A stretch of DNA of 64,000 nt from Sepioteuthis lessoniana (taxonomy: Eukaryota > Mollusca > Cephalopoda > Myopsida > Loliginidae), in the NCBI GenBank assembly GCA_963585895.1, contig OY757921.1, positions 54,704,590 through 54,768,589 of the forward strand, written 5' to 3'. The notes under the pieces are model-generated. The model ran no database searches and was not told the DNA's origin. It saw only the letters and a list, made by a program, of their open reading frames with translations. Position numbers and translations under genes: made by a program. This document shows, in pieces, positions 10,672-22,780 of the stretch (position 1 is its first letter; each line of letters opens with the position of its first letter).

Positions 10672-10765
10672 TTATTATTATTTATTTTTTGGAGGTTTTC
10701 CATACTAGTGTTAGCTGATGGTTTCTTATTGGAGTTTGAGGGACAGCAAGTCTCCTCAAGTTTAA
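10672..10765 (-). mobile_element. R4/Dong-like LINE 3'-tail fragment with (TAA)n tail
   Basis: GATTATTATTATTTATT is the complement of a (TAA)n-type tail. It is followed by the complement of the LINE 3' UTR (GTGTTAGCTGATGG ... GGAGTTTGAGGGACAGCAAG). The copy is truncated after under 100 bp. Confidence 0.7.
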
Positions 10766-10839
10766 TAAGGTTTCTGCTATAGAGTTAGGCTTTCAATTGT
10801 TTTCTTGATATACTCTTTTATTATTTCTTTATTATTATT

Positions 10840-10985
10840 GAATTGGGATAGGTACTTGAAACTTTTTATTTTTGTATTGCTTATTTTTCATTAAATGTGA
10901 ATATCATACAACAGTGAGCAAATTATTAGCATATGATGAGAATATTTGATACTATACAACTATATGCAAACCAATGATTATTAAA
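10840..10985 (+). repeat. ~50-bp minisatellite, type 2
   Basis: Diverged units contain GATAGGTACTTGAAAC, ATCATACAACAGTGAGCAAA and GATACTATACAACTATATGC. Related units occur at 6585-6640 and 39225-39440. Confidence 0.5.
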
Positions 10986-11149
10986 GATCCATATAAATTT
11001 GACATTTTTAAAAAGTGATTATAATGTAACAAAGAGGTGACTCGATACTCCCCAGAGCTTCAGTACTGGAGCCTCATCACCGGATGCAGTTTATAATAAT
11101 ACCTAACAGTTTCAATATTGTATGCTATTCCTAATAGGTACTAAAACAA

Positions 11150-11340
11150 AAGTTTGAACCATTCTTTTGGAAATTTATTAGAGGTCACACCAGGAAAGTG
11201 CAAATCAGAGAAACAATCGAAATCAGAAAACTCTTCTCAGCCAGATAGGCGGCATCATGGAACGACCTCCCTGATAAAAAAAATTCTCTTAGCAAATACA
11301 AACTTATTCAAGAACTCGTTGAAAGGTTTCTATAACAAAA
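11150..11340 (+). pseudogene. Possible CR1/L2-like LINE C-terminal tail
   Basis: One plus-strand frame near 11245-11340 reads ASWNDLPDKKNSL and ends YKLIQELVERFL followed by TAA. The W-N-D/S-L-P block followed by a short FK/YK-x-L tail is the usual end of CR1, L2 and Jockey-type LINE ORF2. Upstream sequence is out of frame and decayed. The motif is short, so the assignment is tentative. Confidence 0.35.
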
Positions 11341-12299
11341 ATACGAATACTTATAAAAGCTGATGATAATACAAGATAGTTGAAGCCAATGAAGAGAAAA
11401 AATTGATTTTAAAAGATTACTTGAAGGTGCGAAGGTCTTTTCAAGGTGATTAACACTAACGGGTATTTTTAGCTGAAAAATAGATGCGAAAAGATCTCTT
11501 TTCTTTTACATTCTAAAATTTCTAAAAAGTTTGATTAATAAAACTGGACTTAGTGATTACAATTGAATCCTGAAACTATAACATAAATAAATCAGGGTTT
11601 TTAGCAAAAGTATTACTCGATATCACATAAAGATTAGGATTATTTGCCTAAAATAGATTTTTTAATGACTTAGACACTTCCCATGAGTCCAAAAGCTGAT
11701 TAGAAATAACTGGATTCTTTTGATACACTAATTTTGGGGTTAATATTAATTATCTACTTCTCTTTCGTAAGAAATAGATGACAAAGAAATTTCATCATCG
11801 TCAGTACAAAAACCTAAGTTCTCCAAAAAATCTAATTTCTTTAATACAAACAAAGAAAACTTTCGTGCAAGAGAACTGAATGTTTGCCATTGAAATGCTC
11901 AGTCCTTTATTTAAGAGGGAAGATATCATAGCTGGAATCTACATCATCATTGCACGTGCATTCTTCTGTCCCTATTGTACCGACTATTCTTTTACGGTCT
12001 AGTTATAACTAATCCTCTGTCAACTCTGTATTGGCACAGTTAGAGAACCCAACTTTTGAATTCAGAGGTTTCCATCTAAATTGATTGTTCCATAAAGCTA
12101 GTGAGTCCAGATCACCCTACTTTTTTTACCTATAACCGAAAGAGAATAGATGGATTCACCCCTTTTCCAAGTGCATTAGTCCGAACGGAAAGTTGTTTGC
12201 TTCGACCAGAATTAGAAATCTATACCACGATTCCCTTTTTTATGCCGAGAGCCATTATACTATGTACTCCTTATACAAACTATAAAATTCTTATCATCA
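11341..12299. other. AT-rich spacer without recognised genes
   Basis: No recognisable protein or repeat is seen between the possible LINE tail and the (ATC)n end of RTE-like copy 2. Confidence 0.45.
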
Positions 12300-14850
12300 T
12301 CATCATCATGTCGCGCCGCCAGCGCGGATATCCTTGACCCTCTCTCGCCATTTCTCCCTATCATTCATCGCCTCCGGCAGGTCTTCAGGGTTACATCCTG
12401 TGTCCTCACATAGTTGCTGTATGTATGTTCGTGCTGGTCGTCCCACTCTTGCACATCCATATGTGGGGGTCCACAGGAGTACATCGCTTATGAGCTCGTC
12501 CTTGCTTCTCCAGCAGTGTCCTGCGTGTCTGGTTCGTCGAACTTGTATAGTTTTCGTGATGGGGGGCAAGTGTCCGTATAGTTGGAGTCTCGTGGGGTGC
12601 TGTCGCCAGGACTTGTTTAATACTGCACTCAACATTCTTGTGTAATTTCCGTCCAGCCTCCTCTCCAGCCGCTTCGTAAGCGTCCATGTGGTGCATCCAT
12701 ATAGCAGTATCGACACAACCGCTGCCTGGAAGAAACTGCGTTTCATTTTATCAGTTAGGTCCGACTTCCATATGATCGAGAGCCTATCGATAGCTGTCCA
12801 TGCTTTCGTCAGTCGTGTGTCGATGTCTTTTTCGGTTGATGAGATGCTACTTCCTAGGTAGGTGAATTTGTCGACTAGTTTCAGAGAGGCTCCGTCTAGT
12901 GTGGCAATGTTGCCCGTTTGGTTGTAACACATATATTCAGTTTTGTTTGCATTGACATGGAGGCCAATGCCAGCTGCGGCTCGTTCCAGACTATGCAGTA
13001 GTGTCTCTGCTTGATTAGGCGTATTCGCTAGTATCGCCAAGTCATCAGCGTAGTCGGCGTCCGTGATTGTTTTTGCGGGGTACCTTTTGCTTCTTCTCTT
13101 AGTCAGCTCGAAGCCATTTTCTCTGATTTTGTCGATCGAAGTCCTAAGCACATAGTCTAGACAGATGATAAAGAGGTACGGGGCTAGTGTGTCTCCTTGT
13201 AGTACTCCTGCAACAATGTCGAAGTATTCCGTGTCTCCATCTGGTGAACGTACTTTCACTTTGGTGTTTCTGTAGAGAATCATTATCGCTGCTACTGTTT
13301 CTTTCGGTAGGCCGTATGCTAGTAGGATTTGCTCCATCTTCCCTCTCTGTATGGAATCGAAGGCCTTGGTAAAGTCGACAAATAGTAATGTCGCCTGTAA
13401 GTTTTTTGCCCGAACGCCTTCCAGGATTCTACGGATGGTCAGTATTTGTGAGGTTGTGGATCTATTTCTCCGGAAGCCATTTTGGTTTTTCCTAAGGATG
13501 TTGTCTATTTTGGGTTCTATGCGGTTTCGTAGTAGGGCATTGTAGATTTTGGCTGCTATGGATGTAAGTGTTATCCCTCGGTAGTTCTTGGCTAGTCCGA
13601 GGTCGCCTTTTTTAGGGAATGGAAGGATGCATCCCTTCGTCCATCTCTCTATCCTATTTTGACTATAGACTGCGTTGCATTGCCGGAGCAGTATATCGTC
13701 GAATTGTCTAGTCTTCCACACTTCTGGGGGGATCTCGTCTAGCCCTGCCGCTTTCCTATTTTTAATTCTTCTGAGAACCAAGTCGAGTTCTTCTTTGGTG
13801 AAAGGACCTAGTTTTACGTCTAATTGCTTGCTAATAATTCTGGTGATGGGTTCATCCGTTATTTCCGGTGGGTTTCCTAGTAGATTTTTGAAATGCTGTT
13901 CTCACAGTTTTACTCTTTCTTGTTGGCTTGCAGCTTTCAATTTTGCTTTGGCTGTGCTCTTCCTTCCACTTACTTCGTTTATTGTTTGCCAGGCTATCCT
14001 GGATTGTCTGTCTTCCACCGAGTCTCTAATCTTATCTATCTGATTTTGTATGTATTCTGCCTGTTCTTTTAGGTATATTCCTGTTAATTGATGTTGTGCC
14101 TTTTCTAGTTCTCGTGCATTTGTGTTTGTTGGGTTCTTTCGATAGCTTTTGGAGGCAGTCTTCACAAGTGTACGTTTTTCTCTGACCGCTAGCGTTTCCC
14201 AAGGGGCTCTATATTTAGTTCTAGGTTTTGTTGGAATACACTTTGCTGCCGCCTCAAGGTGTGCTTCTACAAAATTTTCATATTCGTCATTTGGGGTACC
14301 TATTTCTGCCTTCTCTTGTAGTGCTTCGAATCTGTTTCTTAATTCCAATGCATATTTATCTCTAATATCTCTGTTGTTGAGTAGGGCCCAGTTGAGTTGG
14401 TTGTCGCTTTACGTGTGGCGTTTTTTCGTAGGCTTAGTCGTACTTTGGCCGTAACTATTCGATGATCGGAGGACACACCCTCGAAAGAGGAGTATGCCTC
14501 GCAATTCATCGCACTGTTTTTCCATTTCCTGTTTATAAGGACGTAGTCTATCTGTGCTTTACTCTTATTCGCGTATGTGTAGGTCCATAATTTCCCCTCC
14601 CTTTTTTGAAAGTTTATATTGAGGCATGTTAATCTATTTTCTATCATGAAATCTATTAGATGCTGTCCATTCCTGTTTGATGCGTAGTGTAGGCTGTATT
14701 TGTTGTGTCTGTTTTTCCCGATTTGTGCATTCATATCTCCGCCAATGGCTAGCAGGTTGTGTTTCGGAATGCTACGTACTAGGGAGGATAGATCTTCGTA
14801 GAAGGTGACTATTTCGTTTTCTTCGCTAACATTGGTAAGTTTCCCGTAAA
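12292..14850 (-). mobile_element. RTE-like LINE, copy 2 (best preserved, 5' truncated)
   Basis: This is a single minus-strand ORF2 with its 3' end at a (TGA/ATG)n-type tail (plus-strand ATCATCATCATCATC at 12294-12308). It is APE-type: the endonuclease domain is followed by the reverse transcriptase. The 5' end stops near 14850, inside the endonuclease, so the copy is a 5'-truncated retrotransposition product. Four other pieces of the same family lie at 4048, 20875, 27135 and 39687, all in this orientation. GC content is visibly higher than the flanks, suggesting it is the youngest of the set. Confidence 0.85.
12306..14850 (-). pseudogene. RTE-like ORF2: endonuclease-reverse transcriptase, nearly intact
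   Basis: The product would nick target DNA and copy element RNA. Visible in order: the EEP/APE endonuclease second half (GGDMNAQIG near 14740, IDYVLI near 14550, SSDHRIV near 14465), a linker, then RT motifs GLDEIPPEV (about 13735), GITLTS, FVDFTKAFDSI (about 13375), GVLQGDTLAPYLF (about 13200) and the catalytic YADD at 13041-13053. The thumb region follows with DKFTYLGSSIS and LLYGCTTWTL, then a histidine-rich C-terminal segment (HAGHCWRSKDEL). Lesions are one frameshift near 14340, one TGA near 13902 where a tryptophan is expected, and the missing endonuclease N terminus. Codons 13781-12306 form an intact 491-residue frame. Confidence 0.85.
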
Positions 14851-15839
14851 TTTGATAATGTGTGTTTGTAGATTGAATTCACTATCTATGAGGTGTTCCG
14901 ACTATTTTACAGATTATGTTGCGAATGTTCAACCGATCCATTCAACAGCCGTCTTTTAGGTTTAATGAAAGAAGAGAACCTCTTCTCCCGCAAAGAAAAA
15001 GAGAAATAATTTTAAAAAGAAAGAAATGAAATGATCCCTCTCCTCTTCGTTACTGATTACAAACCTGAAGAAGGCTGTAGAAGGAATCGACTGAAACGTT
15101 ATAAAAAGGAAAGTAATGGAGTAAACTTGTTAGCGCTTTACTATATTTTTATAAAGAACGAAGTCTCGTTTGAAACATTGGTTATTAACGTATCTCTTGT
15201 CTGCTTCTCTTATACGTCTTTTAGAAGTGCAGATAGTCGGATTTAATTTTTCACTTTTATCTCTTCTATAAATTTCTTGTTAAATATAAAGATAAGAAAA
15301 TATTGATATTTTATACGGTGATCAGTACAGGGTCAAAGCATAGCTTCTCCTAACCAGATCTTAGAAAAACTTCTCAGTCATTAAACTGCCAAAGAAGTTT
15401 CTCATTGTTCTTTCTTTGAGTTTGACAGAATTCTCACTTTTCAAGTTCAGCACGCATGCCCTGATGACTATCACAGTCACACGCTGTAAAGTGGCGTTTA
15501 ATGACATAAGAAATCAATTGCAAGAAAAGTTTCCATTAAGTGTTCTATGTCAGATATCATTTCAGTCATGAATAGATAGTACACAATTGTTCTTACCAGT
15601 GGAATTCTTCTTATTCTGCTAGGTAAATTTGGATTTCCATTAACTCTGGCTTCGTATGGATTAGTAAGTTCGTTGCTTGTTGCAAAGTTATCAGATATTT
15701 ATCAGACATTTTATCAGAAATTTTCATCGTATGAAGCTGAATTTATGTGATTAATATTCTACATTAAGTGTAATAGCAAGAGCATATATTGAAACACAAG
15801 TACTTGTGTAAATAAATCATTTTCATTTATTAGATAGCG
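14851..15839. other. AT-rich spacer without recognised genes
   Basis: Nothing recognisable. A short plus-strand frame at 15031-15246 has no family motif. Confidence 0.45.
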
Positions 15840-16400
15840 GATTTCACAACGGAAATGTGGCGAAAATAAAGAACCATCTGTTTACGCCCAGGCATGAGAT
15901 GGTTCGTTTATTGCTTGTTTATCATCATCACAAGAAGACTGCTATGTGCAAGGACAAAGTATTATTGTCTGACGAGACAAAATTTGGAATCTTTGATAAA
16001 AACAACTCAATACACATTTGTAGAAAGGACACTTCATAAGATGCCAAAGATACCATCCCAAAAGGGGTAAAAGTGTAATGGTTGAGGGTCGTTTATTCTA
16101 CAGTACATATCACAATATACCATCAACGGAATTATGTATAGGAAGATGCATCGTAAATTAATGGAAAAGAAAATGCTTTCACCACAATTTCTTTATATTC
16201 ATATACTTATATTATCATTATACTATTTATCTATATGCTTATATATTTATATCATCATTATTATATATATTGTATTCGTATACTTTTATTATCATTATAA
16301 GTTGGATTCTTCGCAAGGATAAAAGCAATTAATCATACTGCAGTAAAAACAAAACAATTTCACTTGAATAAAATCAGGGCTTTAGAGGAGCTTGTCAGCC
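15840..16400 (+). pseudogene. Tc1-like transposase remnant
   Basis: The plus-strand frame at 15857-16039 contains FTPRHEMVRL, VLLSDETKFGIF and IHICRKD, which match the region around the first catalytic aspartate of Tc1 transposases (SDETKF). After a stop the match continues with AKDTIPK and GIMYRKMHRKLMEKKML (to about 16185). An AT-rich low-complexity stretch follows (16186-16320). A faint continuation (HTAVKTKQF ... KIRALE) at about 16335-16385 could be the segment after the second aspartate. No inverted termini were found. The element cuts and pastes through a DDE nuclease when intact; this copy is dead. Confidence 0.6.
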
Positions 16401-16790
16401 GTTTCACCTAAATCATACGGAAAATCTGTAGAAAATGAACAAACTTCAGGTTCATCACAGGAATCCCCAAAAGACTGTTTTGGTATGTATGTGGACGATT
16501 ATCCGTGGCCCTATGCACTTCGCAAAATGATAATCTCACCCCACATCGTGTTTGAAGGTTCTCTGCACTTTGAAATGCACGAGTTCGAGACGGGTCCACA
16601 ACAGATAGAAAAAAGTGAAAACAAAAAGCTTGAATATATGTTATTCAACAGAAAAGGGTTGTAAGTGACACTTTGCAAAATGGCGGGGCAGAGTACTCAC
16701 TTTCGCAGCTGGGATAAACTTTACCTACTTCCGAATTTTCGACCAACTATAGATGGATATAAAAATAGTGCTTGATTGTAAAAGGATCAT
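16401..16790. other. Spacer of unknown nature
   Basis: No recognised family. Both strands carry short frames (16392-16664 plus, 16408-16599 minus) without motifs I know. Confidence 0.4.
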
Positions 16791-17663
16791 TAAATAAGTT
16801 TCCAGACTTTTTTCGTATGGGCACTTTTATTGATAGTACACACATGAAACGAGTCCCCTTCGAAGTAATCTCCTCCGGCTGCAATGCACTTGTTGTACCG
16901 TTCCAACAAATTCTGGAAGGCCCCATGGAAGTTCGCTTGTGTGAGTGAGTCAATGACCCTCGTCACAGCCTCTTTCATCTGCTCAATTGTCTCATAACGA
17001 CAGCCTCTAAGCTTAGGGAATAACCAAAAGTCACAGGGAACATGGTGTGGACTATAGGGAGGCCGAGGAACTATCTTGATGCTCATCTTGGTCAAATAGT
17101 CTGTGATAAGGACGGAGTTGTGGACTGGTGCATTTTCCTGGAGAAAATGCCACTGACCTGATTTGAAGAGTGCTTGCCTCTTCCGACAGATTCTCTCCCT
17201 GAACTCCCTTAAAAGCTCAACATAGTAACCCTAACCCTTTGGCCAATCAACTCTGGTGTATTGACTTCCTTACTCCTCCCACACCTCTCGTTATCCCTCA
17301 CAGACTCCCTGCCTTCCTTGAATCTCTTATGCCACTCAAAAACTGATGCTCGGTTCATGCAAGATGGTTGAAAAGCAGTCTGAAGCATTCCATATGTTTC
17401 TATGGTATTTTTCCAAGTTTAAAACAGAATTTTATGGTATATCGTTCTTCCTCACGTCCAGATTGCATTTTTGAAATTTACCAGCTGTGACAATCAGGCT
17501 TTAGTAGGATGTATTCCATTTGCTGCTGTAGCTGTTCATTTGAACCTGAAATTATAAAAATTGTTCAGTCATCTCATAAGATGTATTGCAATAAAATACT
17601 GACTTTTCAAAAGTATAGGACAATTTTAAATGTCTGTACAAAAAAGTCTGGAAACTTATTGAA
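16791..17663 (-). mobile_element. Mariner-like DNA transposon, internally deleted, with terminal inverted repeats
   Basis: AATAAGTTTCCAGAC starts at 16793 and its reverse complement ends at 17661. The outward extension CATTAAATAAG versus TATTCAATAAG matches with two mismatches, so the inverted repeats are about 25 bp. The span of ~870 bp is shorter than the usual ~1.3 kb of mariner. The only coding content is a minus-strand transposase with its middle missing, so it is a decayed copy that could at most be moved in trans. Confidence 0.85.
16820..17400 (-). pseudogene. Mariner-type transposase remnant
   Basis: Reading the minus strand, the N-terminal helix-turn-helix region is visible at about 17400-17235 (SVFEWHKRFKEGRESV, RCGRSKEVNTPELIGQ). 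It is followed directly by the C-terminal catalytic part (VELLREFRERI, GQWHFLQENAPVH, PPYSPHH-PCDFWLFPKL, FEGDSFHV) ending near 16820. Roughly 100 or more residues between these blocks, including the first catalytic aspartate, are missing. The second catalytic position reads ENAPVH where DNA-P-H is usual, so Asp is replaced by Glu. The third aspartate (PCD) is kept. The protein cannot be functional. Confidence 0.8.
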
Positions 17664-17818
17664 TACATCATGTTCGTCTCCTGAAGTCCAAAAAGATGTG
17701 ATAACAAAATTGAACCTCTTTTAAGTCATGGCTACTTTTTTCTAGCCATCTTAACTTATACTTGGACTGAATTAGTGGTTCCTGCTCAAAATACCTGCGG
17801 ACATACCTATTGTTAACT

Positions 17819-17852
<34 letters not shown>

Positions 17853-20815
17853 CACAAATACACACATACATATGCTCACACCTATTCATGTGTCTACATA
17901 TATGCACATACATGTTGCTTTATATTACAATACCAGCGTCAGTAGTGTCACAAGTACGTGTCGACTCAGAGAGATGTCATCAAGCATTAAAATCGCGCAT
18001 ACACTTGAACATACTGATAAAAAGAAAAACTACAAAATGTTGTCTGAGATTTTTGCTGAATAAATCCTTTAATTCAATAATTAATTTAATAATTAATTTG
18101 TGGAACACATCACAGTTCTTCCCGAGTAAGTACGAAGAAGCACGTGCAACTCTTCAGTTCTTCTAAATGCACGCTCTTTTTTAATATCTCACATATTCAA
18201 TAGGCGATATTTAATTTAATATTTTTTGTAATCGAACTAATAGTAAGAAAAATTCTTAATATTTTGAAGAGCAAAAAAAATCATGGAAATATTTCGAACC
18301 CCCAAATAAAATATTATTCAAAATATAAACTGTAATACGAAAAATCTTACATTTTCAATTCTGAGCGTCTTTTTATTCTAAGGACGCATTTTACATTCTT
18401 AGCTTCTTTTAATTGTACCTACCAATAATGTTACATATTTAGAGATTTAAAAAGAAATGAAACGAAAGTATTGTTTACTGATAGTTCAAAGACTAATTTT
18501 TTTAAACGAATATTTTTCATATTTCTCGGGAAAAAAATTATTTTTAATTAATATAACAGAAAAAAATTCTAAAAGAACTTAAACATGTATATAATGAATG
18601 AATACATTTAATTTGAATTAATACGAGAAATTTTCTAACGAAAAATGAGGGCACATTTTTAATTCATAAGTTCTTTTCTGACATTTTTAATAGGTTAAAA
18701 AAAAAAAATAAAACGAACACATTTTTTATAAAAATTTTAATTTTGTCATTTTATATTAAAAAAATACAAAAAAAAACACGTCTTTAGAAAAAGAAAATGA
18801 TTATTAAGTTTCAAACTTTAACTTTTTTTAAATGATATTTTAAACGTAAACAAAAACATATTTTGAAAATATAAGAATATTCTAAAACGTGAATTCCATC
18901 AGTGAATCTTTAGAGGGTAAATAAAAGTAGAATTACGACTGTATAGCTTTTTTTCGAAAATTATAAACTAAAACAGTGTTCTGTAACGGAGCACATATTG
19001 AAAATAATGTGACAGGGGAAAAAAGAAAATCTTGAAAATATTTCAAACCTTTCGCCAGGATAGGGTTTGATATTTTTATATATTGTTTTAAATGTGAACT
19101 GAAGAAGAATGAAAAAGAAAACATCATTCATAAAATAAAAGAATAACTTTCATTCAAATTAATGGAAGATATCTTTCGAATACAAAAAAAGGAGAGATTT
19201 TTATTCTAATCATAGTCCTCAATTACCCTTTTCAACTTCACTCAGTGGTGTTTCAAAAATCATTTAAGTCCGGTTACGGAGTGGATACTTTTGAAATTAC
19301 AAAAGTATATATATGTGTGAGTGTATAAGATATATATTTAAACATGTATAAAATATGTAGCTTTAAATACATACATATATATATATACCGAATAAATAAT
19401 GATTGTGAGTATCCAAAGAATGAGTGCTGAATGGATGGCTATTTAACACAAAATAACCCGCAGAGCAAAATATGCATTTTTGTTTTTAAAAAAAACAAGA
19501 AATTTAGAAATAGTATTCATTTCCATAATAGATCTATTTCGATTATTCAAGCTCGTCAGATGGAATTCAAATGGAGTTTGATTACTTAAATATATCGCCG
19601 GAGTTTAACGGAAAAAGAAAAAAATCCGTTAAATGCTGGCGGTATATTTCTCGTTATATCGCGTTTTACTTAAAAAAATTAATGGCTTAGGAATTTTTCT
19701 TTTTATTAATATTTTTTGTTATTAGTTTTGTTTATTATTGAAATTATTTACGGAGTCGCTAACTAGGTCCCCAGTGATTGGATGAAAAACAGCCAATCAC
19801 AGGCTACCTTTTTTTTTTTTTTTAGATTTTCTCCAAACCCCTATGAGGGTATTCCTACGAACGCCCTTCCTCTTTTTGCTTGTGTGATTCCTCAGAATCA
19901 AGACGTGCCCGCTCGTTCTCCCAGTCCTCTAGACGCTAATACACGCTTGTGGGGATTTTTCCAGCAACTGAAGCACAAGAAACACGGCTCTATTTTCTTC
20001 AACCCAACCAAAAGGACACAGGAAATACAAACTGTTAAAAGGACGCCTTTTACGAAAAAGTTTCCCGCAAACCAACTGTTTGCAAGGACAATATTTTCTT
20101 TCCTCTCTTTCTATGTAAATATATGTTTTTTATAATACTTTAAATCGTGTTGCGTTTCTTTCTTCCTGCCGACGTCGCAATACTGTTACCATATAAAGTT
20201 GGGAAAATCCCTATATTATTTCATATTAGTAACTTGATTTCAGATTTATGAGTATTCTTTGAAAGCTTTATAGTGTTTTTAAAGTTTTAGTTTAATTAGA
20301 AAACATTTTTTACAATTTCGAATAAATATTTCTTTAAATATATTTATAATTTTTCAAACATATTTAATCGTTTTCTTGTTTCAAAAAATTATTCACCTCT
20401 TTGTATTTTAGTGATATTGAGGCTCTATTCAACGATTTTTATCATTTGTTTTAGTTCTATAAAGAAAAAATTTGCTAAATTATTAATTTCAATTATTTTA
20501 ATTTTATTATTTAAGAAAAGAGTTTTTAATTATATTATTATAAGGACTTAGAGTTAAAGTGTAAGAGAATTAAACAGATGATTATCTTTATATTACAAAA
20601 ATTATTATAAATTGCTTAAACATGAGTAGAATATAAAAAATATTTGATATATTAAGTATTTATTTATATGTCTACATTTACCCACAAATTCTTTTCTTTC
20701 ATTCAATAAATTAATAGTACCTTTATATTTTACAATACAATTTTTTCATCTAGGCATAAATTACACCGACCTTGATCTATAATGGAAATGAATAATATTT
20801 CTAAATTTCTTGCTT

Positions 20816-20819
<4 letters not shown>
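17664..20819. other. Long AT-rich spacer with microsatellites
   Basis: Apart from a (TA)n tract at about 17820-17851 and AT-rich homopolymer-like sequence I recognise no gene. The one GC-richer stretch, 19760-20130, is listed separately. Confidence 0.5.
19760..20130 (+). other. GC-richer island with paired CCAAT-type motifs
   Basis: GTGATTGG (19772-19779) and CCAATCAC (19793-19800) form an inverted pair 20 bp apart, followed by a T tract and a frame of 117 codons (19782-20135) with no recognised domain. Paired CCAAT boxes occur in animal promoters, but I see no TATA box, start site or conserved gene downstream, so this is only a candidate regulatory region. Confidence 0.2.

Positions 20820-20862
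<43 letters not shown>
20820..20862. repeat. (TA)n microsatellite
   Basis: An uninterrupted AT tract next to the 3' end of RTE-like copy 3. Confidence 0.95.
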
Positions 20863-20866
<4 letters not shown>

Positions 20867-20871
20867 AATAA

Positions 20872-22780
20872 TATCATCAGGTCGCACTGCTAACACGGAT
20901 TTCCCTGACACTCGCCATTCATCCCGATCATCCATCGCTTCCGGCATGTCTTCCATACTACATCTTATATCCATAGAGAGCTGTTGTATGTAAATTCTTC
21001 TTAGTCGCCAAAACTAGTACGTCCCTAATCAGCAATCCATAGAAGAACGACGCTTATGAGTTCGACGTGGTTTTTACAGTAGTGGCCTGCATGCCTTTTC
21101 CGTATTATTTGGATGGTTTTAGAGATAGGAGGTAGGTGACCGTATAGCTGCTGTTTTGTGGTATGTTGTGTCATGTGGTCTACCACTGAGAGAAGAGAAA
21201 TAAGGAATTTCAAATACCCTCCGTGTTTGAATTAGCAGGCCGCCAAAAAGATGAATAGTAATGTAGGTCAAATTCGGCCGGCCTGTCGGAGAAAGTAAAG
21301 AATGTGGGTCAGAGTAAAAGCCAACAGATGTTTGCACTCTGTGACTAGGTGAAAGACATATAGTAGTCCTAACGAATCGCCTGACAGGGGGAGAAGAAGA
21401 TTGAAGTTAAATGATTGGCTAGAATCCCAAAGTGGAAATAGCTCCCTTCTTCCGTCAGCGGAAATAGGGGTTAAGAATATCAGTTTTGAAGAGAGATGTC
21501 GCCGTGAACAGATGGGTCGAATCTCGCGCCAAACTCCGGGCGAAGCACCAAAACCGGGATTTGCAGGACAGTAGTTGAAGTGATAAGATATATTGAAACT
21601 ACCACCAAAATCACCGGGGGGAAGATGGAAAGTATCTTGGACAAGAGGGACTTATTCTACGAGGGATCAAGTGCCAGACCGCCCCGTCTTCACACATGCG
21701 AAAAATAAATTCCCATAATGGGATTTTAATAATTTTGCCGTCACAGTTGTTTCTATGATTTTTTTCGATAATGCCCGAAGCATTCTTATACAGTTCCCGT
21801 CTAGCTTTCTCTCTATACGCTTCGTCAACGTCCCAGTGGTGCATCCATACAGTAGAATTGACAAAACCACTGCTAGGAAGAAATTGCGTTTTCACTCGGA
21901 TAGTTCAGATTTCCATATGATCGATAGCAGTCCATGCTTTCACTAGGCGCATTTTAATGTCACTTTCAGGAAATGAGACGCTATTACCGTGAGACATGAA
22001 CTTGTCCACAAATTTACCTGGGTAGTCTGCGTCCGTTATAGTTTGTGCAGGGTATCATCTGCTACTTGCTTTTTTTTCTTGTATAACCATCATCTTTAAT
22101 TAAAGCAATCGACGTTCGAAGTACGTAACCTTAGTAGAATATAAAATGATAGGGTGCTAATGTATCCCCTTGTTGAACACCAGCAACAATGCCAAAGAAG
22201 TCTGTGTCTCCATCAGGTGAGCGAACCTTAATTTAGTATTTTTATAGAGCATCATTATAGCTGTGGCAGTTTCTTTGGGGAGACCATAAGCTAGAAGCAT
22301 TTGCTCCATATTCCTTCTGTGTATAAAGTCAAATGCCTTGGAGAAATTGTGAGCAAATGTCTTGGCTCAAGCTTTTTTGCACGAACTCCAACAAAAATTC
22401 GACGGATTGTCAGAATCTATGTGGATCAGTTTCTCCGAAGTCCATTTTGAGTCTCTTAGAGTTTTCTCACTTTCTGGTTTGATGTGGTTGAGTAGTAGAG
22501 CATTATAAATCTTGGCCGCTATGGAAGTAAGGGTAGTTCTTGATGATTCCAAGGTCACCTTTCTTGAGGAAAGGGAGGATGCAGCTTTTGTCCATTAGTC
22601 TATTCTTTTCAAGTTATATACAGCATTGGAGGAGTAAGTCATCAAATTTCCTTGTCTTCTATACTTCTGGAGGTATTTCATCAAGACCGGAAGCTTTCCT
22701 GTTTTTAATTTTTGTTAGTACTTCTTGAGTAAGCTGTCCTAGTTTGATGTCTAGTTGGTTATTAATAATTTTCGTGATAT
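20872..22780 (-). mobile_element. RTE-like LINE, copy 3, split by a 566-bp insert
   Basis: The 3' end matches copy 2 (plus-strand ATCATCAGGTCGCACTGC at about 20873). The C-terminal segment is visible on the minus strand (QLYGHLPPISKTIQ, RHAGHY, ELISVVLLW; 21185-21010). After the insert the frame resumes with LLYGCTTGTLTKRIERKLDGN (21870-21790) and, higher up, degraded RT sequence to about 22780, where homology to copy 2 stops near its GTGATGGG position. There are many stops and frameshifts. Confidence 0.75.
21174..21739. repeat. Unclassified 566-bp insertion in the RTE-like LINE
   Basis: The LINE runs continuously if this block is removed; GTCA flanks it at 21170-21173 and 21740-21743. It is GC-richer than its surroundings and starts TGTGGTCTACC. 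I found no inverted ends, no protein and no second copy in this window. A short duplication and a TG start would fit a solo LTR, but the right end does not read CA. Confidence 0.45.

Noticed and set aside
12334..12696. Frames antisense to or overlapping the RTE-like ORF
   Set aside because: They shadow the 491-residue frame, which has the known motifs.
17810..18166. 118-codon plus-strand frame with Tyr-Ile repeats
   Set aside because: It starts in a (TA)n microsatellite and has no conserved sequence after it.
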